Positions 5,645 through 13,877 are shown, numbered from the stretch's first letter. The stretch is 16,940 bases of DNA from Castellaniella sp. UBA6218 (GCA_002421865.1 DISE01000088.1:1-16940); one strand, 5' to 3'. Numbers and translations: made by a program. Notes: generated by a model from the sequence alone, not told the origin.

Positions 5645-6394
5645 ATGACCGATGCCCGCCCCTACCTCGACGACCCGCTCGCCGCGCTGGCCCTGCCCGG
5701 GGTCCAGGCACAGGCCGCTGACCTGGCCCGGGACGCTTTCACCCGCGCCTTTCGCCACGCGGCGGCGGAATCGTCCCCGTTCCCGCTGGACACGCTGCGC
5801 ACGCAGTGCCTGGACTGGACCCGGTCCGACCCGGACACCGAAGCGCGTGCCCTGCGGATGGCGCTGCTGCTGGCCGGACTGGACCAATGGGGCCTGGCCT
5901 TCAGCCAGGCTTTCGGCATTCAGGCGATTCCCCCGCTGACCGCGCTGATCGGAGCCCTGCGCACCAGCCTGGACCTCGCGGACGAAGCCCGCTTTCAACG
6001 GCGGTTCGAAGAACTGAACGCTATCGAAACCGCCGCCATCGACTTCAAGATCGCGCTGCGCCGCCAGATCCACCTGGCCCTGTGGCACGCCATGGGGGCG
6101 GGCGAAAGCCTGGAATCGGTCGAACCCGTCATCCAGGCGTTGGGCAGCCAGTTGCTGGCCCTGGATACAGGCATGCCGGAACTGGGCTGGCGCCTGGTCG
6201 CCGACACACTGGCCCACATCCAGATCCGCTTGCTGGAAGAACCCGGCGCCACCGGGCAGGCCCAATCCGGCACGCAATGCCTGTTCGCCTCGCTGCGCCA
6301 GGCATGGCCGAAAGCACGCCACGACCGCATCATGGCGCAGGCCACTCAGGCCGTGCTGGCCTGGCAGCAGGCCAGACGCCCTCCGGCGGACTGA
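5645..6394 (+). CDS. Conserved-looking helical protein of unknown function
   Basis: A 249-residue protein I cannot assign to a named family. It has no signal peptide or transmembrane helix and is rich in Ala, Leu, Arg and Gln, with predicted long amphipathic helices, for example LLAGLDQWGLAFSQAFG around 75-92, IDFKIALRRQIHLALWHAMG around 130-150 and WRLVADTLAHIQIRLLEE near 180-200. It is probably a soluble all-helical protein. It starts 15 nt after the BON-lipoprotein stop, so the two are likely co-transcribed. The sequence around the start (GGGCGCC before ATG) has only a weak ribosome site. Base composition matches the neighbours and the coding frame is clean, so I am confident it is a gene but not of its function. 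Confidence 0.75.
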   Translation: MTDARPYLDDPLAALALPGVQAQAADLARDAFTRAFRHAAAESSPFPLDTLRTQCLDWTRSDPDTEARALRMALLLAGLDQWGLAFSQAFGIQAIPPLTALIGALRTSLDLADEARFQRRFEELNAIETAAIDFKIALRRQIHLALWHAMGAGESLESVEPVIQALGSQLLALDTGMPELGWRLVADTLAHIQIRLLEEPGATGQAQSGTQCLFASLRQAWPKARHDRIMAQATQAVLAWQQARRPPAD

Positions 6395-6534
6395 CCGGCC
6401 GGAGGCGCGAATCTCGGCGCCCGCCATCCGCCCGGCCACCGCGGCGATTGCCTAGGGCTTACCACGAGAGACAAGGCATCCACGCTCTGTTACATTTCGG
6501 GCGCACGCCCCTCTCATCCAGACTTTCGTTCGAC

Positions 6535-8058
6535 ATGTCCCCGGTTTTCCGTCCCCGCGCACGATGCTGCCCTAAGCTCGTCCAGGCCGCGCTGGTCATG
6601 GCGGTCGCGTTCCTGTGCGCCGTCCTGGGGCGGCTGACCCAGCCCCATGGCGGGCTGGCGATCCTTTGGCCGGCCAGCGCCTTGCTCGCCGCCCTGCTGA
6701 TCCGCCATCCGTCCCTGGCCCACCCTCCGTCCTGGGCGGGCGCGCTCTGCGGACTGACGCTGGAAAACATCGTCCTCGAAGGCCTGAGCTGGCCGGCCGC
6801 GCTGGGCTACGGCGTCACTGACCTCTCGGGCGTGCTCGTCGCCTGGCCCATCCTGTCGTCCGGCTGGACGCCCTCCAGATTGCGCAGCCCCCGCGCCATC
6901 GGCCAAGTGCTGGCGGCCTGCGCGGCGGCGGCGGCCACCCATGCGGTCGTCGCCCTGGTCCTCACCCCGTGGCTGCGGCCCGGCGCGCCCTGGATGACGA
7001 TCGCCCTGAACTGGTTCCTGGGCCAGTTGCTCAGCTACAGCGCCCTCCTGCCACCGGTCATGCTCCTGCCCCGGCGCCTGCGCACTCGCGGGGACCGCCG
7101 CCGCTCCTGGACTTCCCTTCCCCGGCGAATGGGCAGCGGAACGCTGCTGCTGCCTCTGGCCGCCCTGCTTGCCAGCCTGTCCCTGTGTTTCCTGCTGGGG
7201 GGACCGGGGGCCGCCACATTCCCCATCCCGGCCCTGATGTACTGCGCCCTGGCCTACCGCCAGGCCACGACGGCCTGGATCACCTTGCTGACCGCCCTCG
7301 CCGTGCTGCTGGGCATCGCCAACGGCTGGCTGCCACTGGGTGAAGGTCATCCGCTGGCGGGCCTGCATGCCTGGGACATGGTCTCACTGCGACTGGGCGT
7401 CCTGCTGTTGATCCTGTCGCCCCTGCTGGTGTCCGGCATCCTGGCGGCCCGCAGCGATCTGATCTCGTCCCTGAATCTGGCCCTGGACCACGACGCGCTG
7501 ACCCGCACCCTGTCACGCCAGGCATTCCTGCGCAGCGCCGACGAGCATCTGGGCCGGACACCGGCGCCGCCCCAGGGCAACGCCCTGCTGATGCTGGACA
7601 TCGACCACTTCAAGCAATTGAACGACCGGCATGGCCACGCCGCCGGCGACAAGGTGCTGCAGGCCTTCGCGCGGACCATCCGCACGGTCGTGCGCCCGCA
7701 CGACCTGTTCGGCCGCCTGGGGGGAGAGGAGTTCGCCCTGTTCCTGCCCGATACCTCCGAACAGGACGCGAGCGACATCGCCGAGCGTCTGCGCTTCTGC
7801 GTGGAAAGACTGGCCGTCCCACTGGACGATGGCCAGACCTTGCGGATCTCCGTCAGCATCGGCATGGCCCACGATTCGCGCACGCCGCATGCCGCCCTGT
7901 CAGAATTTTTAGCGTATGCTGACCAGGCGATGTACCAGGCCAAGCGCGGCGGCCGCAACCGGGTGCACGCCCATGGCGGTCACGCCGCCTGGACATCGGA
8001 CACGACTGAGGACCCGGCATGGCACCCACCCTTGAACAACGCGCCCAAGGCGCCCTGA
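6535..8058 (+). CDS. MASE1-domain diguanylate cyclase
   Basis: A 507-residue inner-membrane enzyme predicted to make cyclic di-GMP from two GTP. Residues about 12-300 contain multiple hydrophobic helices with the MASE1-like segment GGLAILWPASALLAALL, a membrane sensor domain of unknown ligand. A GGDEF domain follows from about 315. It has LMLDIDHFKQLNDRHGHAAG, the active-site loop GGEEF at 396-400, and an intact inhibitory site R387-x-x-D390 exactly five residues before it. Catalytic activity with product feedback is therefore expected. No EAL domain is present. The start at 6535 gives a short basic N-terminus before the first helix; the frame is open upstream through the previous gene, but that region codes in another frame. 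Its last 40 nt overlap the next gene. Confidence 0.9.
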   Translation: MSPVFRPRARCCPKLVQAALVMAVAFLCAVLGRLTQPHGGLAILWPASALLAALLIRHPSLAHPPSWAGALCGLTLENIVLEGLSWPAALGYGVTDLSGVLVAWPILSSGWTPSRLRSPRAIGQVLAACAAAAATHAVVALVLTPWLRPGAPWMTIALNWFLGQLLSYSALLPPVMLLPRRLRTRGDRRRSWTSLPRRMGSGTLLLPLAALLASLSLCFLLGGPGAATFPIPALMYCALAYRQATTAWITLLTALAVLLGIANGWLPLGEGHPLAGLHAWDMVSLRLGVLLLILSPLLVSGILAARSDLISSLNLALDHDALTRTLSRQAFLRSADEHLGRTPAPPQGNALLMLDIDHFKQLNDRHGHAAGDKVLQAFARTIRTVVRPHDLFGRLGGEEFALFLPDTSEQDASDIAERLRFCVERLAVPLDDGQTLRISVSIGMAHDSRTPHAALSEFLAYADQAMYQAKRGGRNRVHAHGGHAAWTSDTTEDPAWHPPLNNAPKAP

Positions 8059-9101
8059 TCGGCGCCTATGTCGGCGACGCCCTGGCCCTGGGACCACACT
8101 GGTACTACGATCTGGGCGCCCTGCGGCGCGACTACGGCGACTGGATCGACGGTTACACGGATCCCCGCCCCGACCGCTACCACGCGGGGCTGCGGGCCGG
8201 CCAGTCAGGCCAGGCCGGCTTCATCCTGGACCTGCTCGCCGGATCCCTGGACGCCTGCGGCGGATACGACGAGGCGGACTTCTGCCGCCGGCTGGACGAG
8301 GACTTTTTCCCCCTGTTGGACGGCACGCCCCTGAACGGGCCGGGCGGCTACACCAGCCAGTCGATCCGCGAGGCCTGGCGCCTGCGCGTGGACCAGGGCC
8401 TGCCCTGGGGGCGGGTCGCCGGTCTGGCCGACACCACCGAAGCCGCCGAGCGCATCCTGGCGCTGGCCGTGCGCTACGCGCGCCGGCCGGCCGACCTCGC
8501 GCGCCACTGCGCGGCGAATGCGGCGCTGACCCAATATGACACGACGGTCCTGGCGATGACCGTGGCCTACGGCTGTGTGCTGGGCAGCCTGGTCCGCGGC
8601 GAGCCGCTGGACGCGGCCACGTCCGAACGTCTGATGACTCTGGTGCGTGACGGTTCCCTGCCTTTCCACAGCGTCACATCGACCGGGGAAAACACCCCGC
8701 CGCCGGGACCCGAGTCGCCGCGCACCGCCGGCCAGTTCCCTTCGCCGGACGCGCTGCTGACGGTGTCCGGCGTCGTGCGCGCCGCCCAGGACCCGGACAT
8801 CCGGATCGAACCGGCCTGGAAAGCCTCGCTGGTGTACGGCATGCCCTGCGCGGTCTACCACCAATTTCCCGCCGCCTACTACCTGGCCGGCCGCTTCCAG
8901 GATGATTTCGAATCGGCCGTCCTGCACGCCGTCAACGGAGGCGGCCAGAACCAGGCCCGGGCGATGCTCACCGGCGCCCTGTGTGGCGCCATCGGCGGCA
9001 TCCAGTCGATTCCGGCCCGTTTCATCGAACCGCTGGAACATGGCGCACTGCGCCTGGAACGTGCAGGAAGACTGGCTCGCCAGGCCGCTGCGGCGGCCTG
9101 A
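8019..9101 (+). CDS. ADP-ribosylglycohydrolase-fold protein with altered metal motifs
   Basis: A 360-residue soluble protein of the ADP-ribosylglycohydrolase (DraG/ARH/J1-crystallin) family. The N-terminal GALIGAYVGDALALGPHWYYD (given here in part: GDALALGPHW at 19-28) and the C-terminal NGGGQNQARAMLTGALCGA region (306-324) are clear family hallmarks. In canonical members two Asp-rich motifs bind the two metal ions; here the first (usually T-D-D-T) reads GQSGQAGF at 61-68 and the second (usually D-T-D-T) reads GQNQA at 309-313. Classical metal-dependent hydrolysis of ADP-ribose linkages is thus doubtful, and this may be a subgroup with a different substrate or reaction. The ATG at 8019 is required to encode the family N-terminus and lies 40 nt inside the diguanylate cyclase gene, suggesting translational coupling. 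Confidence 0.85.
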   Translation: MAPTLEQRAQGALIGAYVGDALALGPHWYYDLGALRRDYGDWIDGYTDPRPDRYHAGLRAGQSGQAGFILDLLAGSLDACGGYDEADFCRRLDEDFFPLLDGTPLNGPGGYTSQSIREAWRLRVDQGLPWGRVAGLADTTEAAERILALAVRYARRPADLARHCAANAALTQYDTTVLAMTVAYGCVLGSLVRGEPLDAATSERLMTLVRDGSLPFHSVTSTGENTPPPGPESPRTAGQFPSPDALLTVSGVVRAAQDPDIRIEPAWKASLVYGMPCAVYHQFPAAYYLAGRFQDDFESAVLHAVNGGGQNQARAMLTGALCGAIGGIQSIPARFIEPLEHGALRLERAGRLARQAAAAA

Positions 9102-9125
9102 GACAGGCCTGGCGATCCAGCGGCG

Positions 9126-9857
9126 TCAACGCACCGGCAGGAAATTGAAGAACAGCAGGCCCTGCACGTAGTTGATGCCGATGCGCCGCAGGCTCTCGTC
9201 CTGCAGCGAGGCCTCCAGATCCAGACGGGCGATGATCCGGCCGAACTCGCGCTCGAAACTCAGGTTGGCCACACCGTCGCCCAGTTCGTTGGACAGCAGC
9301 AGCGGACGCCCCTGGGCGTCGCGACGGCTCGACAGCATCCAGGCGGCGGTCTCGACATTGCGGGCGGCGTTGAAGACATGCCGCGCCTGGACGGAATCGC
9401 CGACATGGAAGCGGGTCAGTCCGCCATGCGCGGCGATGATCATGCTGGACAAGCCCATTACGAAGGCCGCGACCCGGTCCCCGGGGTAGCGCGGATCCAT
9501 GGCGACCGACAGCACCTCGATGTCCCGCAAGCCGTCCAGTTCCTTCGGCACTTCGCCCCGGCGGATGCGCGCGCGGCCCTGCTCCAGGGCGGTCTTCAGG
9601 TCTGTGAACCCGGCTTTGCGCCATTCCCCGGGATTGCGCCGGTACAGCTTTTCCAGCAATAGATCCAGGCTGTCCAGGTTGTCGCGCATTGCCAGGGTCT
9701 GCAGCCGGTTGATGTCGCTCTGGGCGAACTGGTCGGCGGACATGGATTCGCCGTGCAGCCCCGGATCGGACGGGGCCGCGCAGCCGGCCAGCGCCAGCAG
9801 GCCGGCCAGCCACCACGCGCGCCAGCGGACGGATTCCGGGGGGCGCGCGCCCGGCAT
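9126..9857 (-). CDS. Predicted lipoprotein of unknown function
   Basis: A 243-residue protein with a lipoprotein signal: basic and Trp-rich start, hydrophobic WWLAGLLALAG and lipobox LAGC with Cys26. The mature part (about 218 residues) contains NLDSLDLLLEKLYRRNPGEW, a central DRVAAFVMGLSSMIIAAHGG segment that looks like a hydrophobic helix, AARNVETAAWMLSSRRD, and a C-terminal GINYVQGLLFFNFLPVR. I do not recognise a named domain. Its ATG overlaps the stop codon of the upstream reductase gene by one base (TGATG), which indicates translational coupling in one operon. The frame is open upstream inside the reductase gene, but the lipoprotein signal fixes the start. It converges with the ADP-ribosylglycohydrolase-like gene (24 nt gap). 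Confidence 0.8.
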   Translation of the reverse strand: MPGARPPESVRWRAWWLAGLLALAGCAAPSDPGLHGESMSADQFAQSDINRLQTLAMRDNLDSLDLLLEKLYRRNPGEWRKAGFTDLKTALEQGRARIRRGEVPKELDGLRDIEVLSVAMDPRYPGDRVAAFVMGLSSMIIAAHGGLTRFHVGDSVQARHVFNAARNVETAAWMLSSRRDAQGRPLLLSNELGDGVANLSFEREFGRIIARLDLEASLQDESLRRIGINYVQGLLFFNFLPVR

Positions 9858-10789
9858 CAGTATTGCCGGTCCCGGTCCACGATGCCGGAGATCGCCTCGC
9901 CCCGGTCCAGGGCGCGGATCTTGCCGGCGATCTGGCGCACCGTCCGGTCCATCAGGCTGGCGCCCGCGATGTGCGGCGTGACGCGGATGCGCGGATGGGT
10001 CCAGAAAGGATGGCCGGGCGGCAGAGGCTCGCGTTCGAAAACGTCCAGGGCCGCCGCCCTCAGGCGGCCGTCGTCCAGGGCGGCCAGCAGGTCGGCTTCG
10101 ACCAGATGCCCGCCCCGGGCGATGTTGATCACCAGGGCGTCGGGCCGCAGTTGATCGAAGGTGCGGCGGCACAGGATGCCCCGGGTGGCGTCGGTCAGCG
10201 GCAATGCGTTCACCAGAACGCGCGTGCGTGCCAGGAACGCGGCCAGGCCCGCCCCGCCATCGAAGGATTCGACGCCTGGCACGTCGCGGCCGCTGCGCGA
10301 CCAGACCGCCGTCGGGTATTCCAGGGCGGCGCAGGCCTGTGCGACCCGGGCGCCCATCGCCCCGGCGCCCAGGACACCGACGGTCCAGGCGTCGCGATCA
10401 ATATCGTCGAGGGGCTGCCAGAGCTCCCCGGCCTGCTGGCGTTCGTAGCGTCCAAAGTCGCGCGATTCGCGCAGCAGATGGTAGAGCGTGTATTCCGCCA
10501 TCTGCACCGCCATGCCGCCGTCTTCGAGGCGCACCAGGGGAAGGCCGGGCGGCAGGCCCGGCAGGCGCAGCAGGGCGTCGACCCCGGCGCCCAGATTGAA
10601 CAGGGCGCGCAGCCGGGGTTCGCGGGCGAACAGGTCGGCAGGCGGCGCCCAGACCACAGCGAAATCGGCCTGGCCATCGGGATGGCCGTCGCCCCACAGA
10701 CGCACCCGGGCTTCGGGTAAGGCGTCGCGCAGCGCCGCCGCCCAGGCCTGGGGATCGGGTTCCAGTTCCGACGCGAAAACGATGTCCAT
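9857..10789 (-). CDS. ghrA: Glyoxylate/hydroxypyruvate reductase A (D-2-hydroxyacid dehydrogenase)
   Basis: A 310-residue cytosolic NAD(P)H-dependent reductase of the D-isomer-specific 2-hydroxyacid dehydrogenase family, reducing glyoxylate to glycolate and hydroxypyruvate to glycerate in the E. coli GhrA prototype. The Rossmann motif is VGVLGAGAMG (137-146). The catalytic triad is Arg225 in NIARGG, Glu254 in FEREPLPP and His273 in TPHIAG. The short form lacking an N-terminal extension and the LFNLGAGVD segment at 64-71 fit GhrA better than PdxB or SerA. The ATG at 10789 lies 4 nt after the upstream carboxypeptidase stop; the downstream lipoprotein gene overlaps its stop. The exact substrate is inferred from homology and could be another 2-oxoacid. 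Confidence 0.88.
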   Translation of the reverse strand: MDIVFASELEPDPQAWAAALRDALPEARVRLWGDGHPDGQADFAVVWAPPADLFAREPRLRALFNLGAGVDALLRLPGLPPGLPLVRLEDGGMAVQMAEYTLYHLLRESRDFGRYERQQAGELWQPLDDIDRDAWTVGVLGAGAMGARVAQACAALEYPTAVWSRSGRDVPGVESFDGGAGLAAFLARTRVLVNALPLTDATRGILCRRTFDQLRPDALVINIARGGHLVEADLLAALDDGRLRAAALDVFEREPLPPGHPFWTHPRIRVTPHIAGASLMDRTVRQIAGKIRALDRGEAISGIVDRDRQY

Positions 10790-10793
10790 GACG

Positions 10794-11708
10794 TCAATGC
10801 TCCAGGGCGTAGTCCAGCGCCGCGCGCACTGCCGCGGCCTGGGCCGCGTTGCACTGGTCCGGCGTCGCGCGCGGGCTGTCGGGATACACTTCGGTCGTCG
10901 TACGGTAGGGCGCGTCCGTGATGCCGGCGCACAGCCCCAGAGACCGCAACGCGTAACGGATGACGCCCGGGGCAACCACGGGCGAACCGATGATCTCGCC
11001 GCGCGCGTCGGCCGGGGCGATGTGGGTCACTTCGGAGACAGCGCGGATCACGGCGTCCTGAAATCCGGGCTGGGGGGAATCGACGTCATCGACCAGATAG
11101 AAGCCGTCGGGGATGCCGCCTGGCGTAAAGGGCCGGCCATCGCGCGCCGCCAGGGCGGGCCGGAATTCGGACTCGTCGGTATCGGTGGTCTCGTGCAGGT
11201 CGATGTGCACCCGGACGCGGTCCGCGAACGGCTCGACCAGCGCCATCAGCGCCGCCGATTCAGGCGCGGAGCTGCCGGGACGGAAAGAGCGGTTCGGATC
11301 CAGCGCACGGGGATTCCAGCGGTGGATGCGCTCATAGCCCCAGGGGCTGACACAGGGAACGATCATCAGATCCAGACGGCCCGCGTAATCGGCCGCGTGC
11401 CGGTCGGCGAACCGCAACGCGCCGTGGACGCCGCTGGTCTCGTAACCGTGCACCCCGCCGGTCACCAGCGCCACGGGGCGGCCTTCCAGCCAGTCGCGGC
11501 TGCGCAGTGCGAACAAGGGGTAGACGTCCGGCGTGTAGTCCAGCCGGCCGTACTGGACGATATCGAAGCGATCGCGCAAACGATCGATCGCCGCCAGGAC
11601 TTCTTCGGCATAGCCGCGCTGGCGCCGCTGGCGGGCGAGCCAAGTGGCGATTTCGGCTTCCCCCCAGGGGACGCCGGGGGTGCCGATGGGGTAGAACGGG
11701 GGCTGCAT
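10794..11708 (-). CDS. M14-family zinc carboxypeptidase
   Basis: A 304-residue cytosolic protein of the M14 metallocarboxypeptidase family. The zinc motif is H87-x-x-E90 in GGVHGYETSG, the third ligand is probably His172 in HIDLHETTDTDE, and substrate-binding Asn139-Arg140 are in LDPNRSF. The general base is Glu273 in TTEVYPDS. There is no signal peptide, so it should act in the cytoplasm, trimming a peptide or deacylating an amino-acid conjugate; substrate unknown. I chose the ATG at 11708 because GGAG precedes it by 8 nt; ATGs at 11726 and 11750 are alternatives, and the one at 11726 lies within an inverted repeat. It is the first gene of a three-gene operon with ghrA and a lipoprotein. Confidence 0.83.
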   Translation of the reverse strand: MQPPFYPIGTPGVPWGEAEIATWLARQRRQRGYAEEVLAAIDRLRDRFDIVQYGRLDYTPDVYPLFALRSRDWLEGRPVALVTGGVHGYETSGVHGALRFADRHAADYAGRLDLMIVPCVSPWGYERIHRWNPRALDPNRSFRPGSSAPESAALMALVEPFADRVRVHIDLHETTDTDESEFRPALAARDGRPFTPGGIPDGFYLVDDVDSPQPGFQDAVIRAVSEVTHIAPADARGEIIGSPVVAPGVIRYALRSLGLCAGITDAPYRTTTEVYPDSPRATPDQCNAAQAAAVRAALDYALEH

Positions 11709-11718
11709 CGACCAGGCT

Positions 11719-11739
11719 CCAGGCATGAAAACTGCCTGG
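11719..11739. repeat. Inverted repeat in the leader of the carboxypeptidase operon
   Basis: CCAGGCA (11719-11725) and TGCCTGG (11733-11739) form a perfect 7-bp dyad with a 7-nt loop. Read on the minus strand it lies just upstream of the M14 start codon at 11708, and its base overlaps the GGAG ribosome site. It could be an operator or an mRNA hairpin limiting translation; chance is not excluded. Confidence 0.4.
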
Positions 11740-11803
11740 CACTGTATCACAGGGGCATGCGGCGCCGACTCACGGAATCAGGAGGGATCCGGCCGCCGGA
11801 AGC

Positions 11804-12484
11804 TCAATACAGCCACAGCCGGACGTGGAACCATCCGGCGTTCTGCGCGGCCTCGATGGCCTCGAACACGGGAATCGACAGGAAATACGGCAGGGCGTCG
11901 CGCACCGTGTTCCAGACACCTTGCAGGTCGACCGTGACGTGCCGCGGCGAATGCCAGGCGGACGGACGGGGCAGGAACCGGGGCACCCGGGCGCAATAGT
12001 CATCGAACGGCGCGCCGAAGCATGCGCGCAGCATCCGCTCTTCCTCGCTCACGATCCAGCGGAATACCGCCCATGCCGCCAGAGCCAGCGCCAGGCCGAC
12101 CGTCAGGCTGCCGGTCTGCAGGCCGATACCCAGAACGGCCACGATGGAGAAGAAGTACAAGGGATTGCGGCAGACCGCGTAGGGGCCTTCGGCCACCAGA
12201 TCGGCGCCCTTGCGCCCGCCCAGGTACAGCATGCAGGCGCAACGCCCCAGCAACGCCAGTACCATCAGGACCAGGCCCACCCATTCCAGGCCTTGATTGA
12301 CCCATCCGGATTCAGGCCAGGCGGAGCCGATCCAGGGCAGCGCCAGCACCGCGAGCGTGCCCAGCACGCCCAGGGCGCGGCGACGCAGCACTTGGGCATG
12401 CGCAAGGCGCTCCCAGATGGAATCGAGATTGGCTTTGGAATGGGCCGCGGACGCGCCCGGAGGTGTAGAGGCGGTCGAAGACAT
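11804..12484 (-). CDS. Isoprenylcysteine/phospholipid methyltransferase-like membrane protein
   Basis: A 226-residue integral membrane protein of the ICMT/PEMT family (S-adenosylmethionine-dependent membrane methyltransferases). Transmembrane segments lie at about 38-55, 64-85, 108-125 and 127-145. The cofactor-binding signature is present: GRKGADLVAEGPYAVCRNPLY, here at 90-110, then SEEERMLRACFG around 146-157 and FDDYCARVPRFLP at 160-172. Bacterial members methylate unknown small lipids or thiols; no protein prenylation is expected in bacteria, so substrate is open. The ATG at 12484 has AGGAG at a good distance. A TATAGT sequence on the minus strand about 30 nt upstream could be a -10 box. 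The histidine kinase gene ends 52 nt upstream on the same strand, so it may belong to that operon or have its own promoter. Confidence 0.8.
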   Translation of the reverse strand: MSSTASTPPGASAAHSKANLDSIWERLAHAQVLRRRALGVLGTLAVLALPWIGSAWPESGWVNQGLEWVGLVLMVLALLGRCACMLYLGGRKGADLVAEGPYAVCRNPLYFFSIVAVLGIGLQTGSLTVGLALALAAWAVFRWIVSEEERMLRACFGAPFDDYCARVPRFLPRPSAWHSPRHVTVDLQGVWNTVRDALPYFLSIPVFEAIEAAQNAGWFHVRLWLY

Positions 12485-12536
12485 GACGGCTCCTGATCAA
12501 ACAACATTTACTATAGACTTGAAGACCACGAATCCA

Positions 12537-13862
12537 CTACGAATTTAGCTGACTGGAAGCTGAATTCAAATCCAGCCTGAAGGTCGTGCCGCTGCCGGGA
12601 CCGCCATGGACCGAGTCCACGCTCAGCCGCCAGCCCCGCAGTTCGCAGACGCGCTGGGCGATGCCCAGGCCCAGGCCATGACCCGCCTCGAGCGTATCCG
12701 CCGCGGCCAGATCCGCCCGGCCGACGCGCCACTCGCGCACCCGCGCCAGACGCCCGGGATCGATGCCCGGCCCGTCGTCGCGCAGAACCAGGACTCCTTC
12801 CTCATCCAGCTCGACTCGAAGCGTGGCCGGCGCGGCGTGCTCGATCGCGTTGCGCAACAGATTGCGCAGCACGATCAGCAGCGCGTCCGGATCCAGGGAC
12901 CGGTACGCGCCCGGCGGAATACGCGGATCCAGCGCCAGGCCTCGTGCGTGCGCCATGGGTTCCAGGGCGAACCAGGCCTGCTCCAGGGCCCGCGACAGAT
13001 CGACGCGGCGCACCCGGGCCGGATCAGCGCTGTTCAGGGCCGCCGCGCCCGCGAGACTGCTGGCCGCGGCATCGACCTGGACCAGCATGCGCGTCAGGCG
13101 CGCCGCCAGCGGCGTGCCGGGACCGGCGTCCAGCAACGCCATTTCGCAGTCTGAGCGAAGGGCGGCCAACGGCGTGCGCAATTCATGGCCGAGGTTGGCG
13201 GCGAACTGGCGCTCGAATGCCACGGCACGGTCGACCCGGTCCTGGATGCGGTTGAAGGCCCCGATCAGTTGCAGCGCCTCATCGCCCAGGGGCGCCTCAT
13301 CGGCGAGGGTCACACCGCCCCAGGCGGAAAGCCGGTCCGACACGGCGCGGATCGGCGCCACCACCCGACGCGCCAGCCGCCGGGCCAGCAGCCAGGCGCA
13401 GATCAGCGCCAACACGGCCCCGCCCGCCAGAATCCAGCCGAAGGACCGGACCCGGTCTTCGTGCGAGGTGGCGTCGTAGCGGACATAGAGCAGGCCCTGG
13501 GGAAGGGTTTCGACCCAGGTATGCCATGTCCGGCCCGATTCCACGATTTCGCGGCCGCCCGGTCCCGCCGCGAACATGTCTTCAAGGGGAGGCGGCCGAT
13601 CCGCCGGCTGCACCCAGGCCTGGACGCGTCCCCCTTCGCTCCAGCGCGGCGGCAGGATCGCCGGCACGGACAGTCCCGCGCCGAGATCGTCTCTCAGGGC
13701 GGTGATCTGGCTCGACAGGACTTCGTCGACCAGGCTGTCTTCCATACGCGCAAAGGTTGCGTAGGCCAACAGACTGATCACCAGCAGGAATACGGCGGCG
13801 GTGCCGGTGACCGCCCAGGTGACCCGCCGGGCCAGCGAGGAAGGCCGATTCTGACTCATCAT
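12537..13862 (-). CDS. Sensor histidine kinase of an OmpR-type two-component system
   Basis: A 441-residue inner-membrane kinase. Transmembrane helices at about 14-36 and 144-162 enclose a periplasmic sensor region of roughly 105 residues with no recognised fold. A HAMP-like linker follows (about 160-215). The dimerisation/phosphoacceptor site is His226 in ANLGHELRTPLAAL. The ATP-binding domain has N338 in LRNLLRNAIEHA, DDGPGI at 362-367 and GHGLGLG at 394-400. All catalytic boxes look intact. It lies 15 nt downstream of its partner regulator, the usual arrangement for a cognate pair. Two ATG codons in tandem begin the gene; a GGGGA precedes them. The signal sensed is unknown; the linked exported carbonic anhydrase suggests an envelope condition. 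Confidence 0.9.
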   Translation of the reverse strand: MMSQNRPSSLARRVTWAVTGTAAVFLLVISLLAYATFARMEDSLVDEVLSSQITALRDDLGAGLSVPAILPPRWSEGGRVQAWVQPADRPPPLEDMFAAGPGGREIVESGRTWHTWVETLPQGLLYVRYDATSHEDRVRSFGWILAGGAVLALICAWLLARRLARRVVAPIRAVSDRLSAWGGVTLADEAPLGDEALQLIGAFNRIQDRVDRAVAFERQFAANLGHELRTPLAALRSDCEMALLDAGPGTPLAARLTRMLVQVDAAASSLAGAAALNSADPARVRRVDLSRALEQAWFALEPMAHARGLALDPRIPPGAYRSLDPDALLIVLRNLLRNAIEHAAPATLRVELDEEGVLVLRDDGPGIDPGRLARVREWRVGRADLAAADTLEAGHGLGLGIAQRVCELRGWRLSVDSVHGGPGSGTTFRLDLNSASSQLNS

Positions 13863-13877
13863 GGTCCCCGGCTGGTG

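Noticed and set aside
6395..6534. Possible riboswitch or leader upstream of the diguanylate cyclase
   Set aside because: Only short weak stems are seen (for example GGGC/GCCC near 6500) and no match to c-di-GMP riboswitch features; no promoter could be fixed.
5806..6534. N-terminal extension of the diguanylate cyclase into the preceding gene
   Set aside because: The frame is open, but the extension is Arg/Pro-rich shadow sequence of the 249-residue gene; the membrane domain begins just after the ATG at 6535.
10488..11999. A 503-codon open frame on the + strand opposite the carboxypeptidase and reductase genes
   Set aside because: Shadow of genes with complete catalytic motifs on the minus strand; no protein family resemblance.
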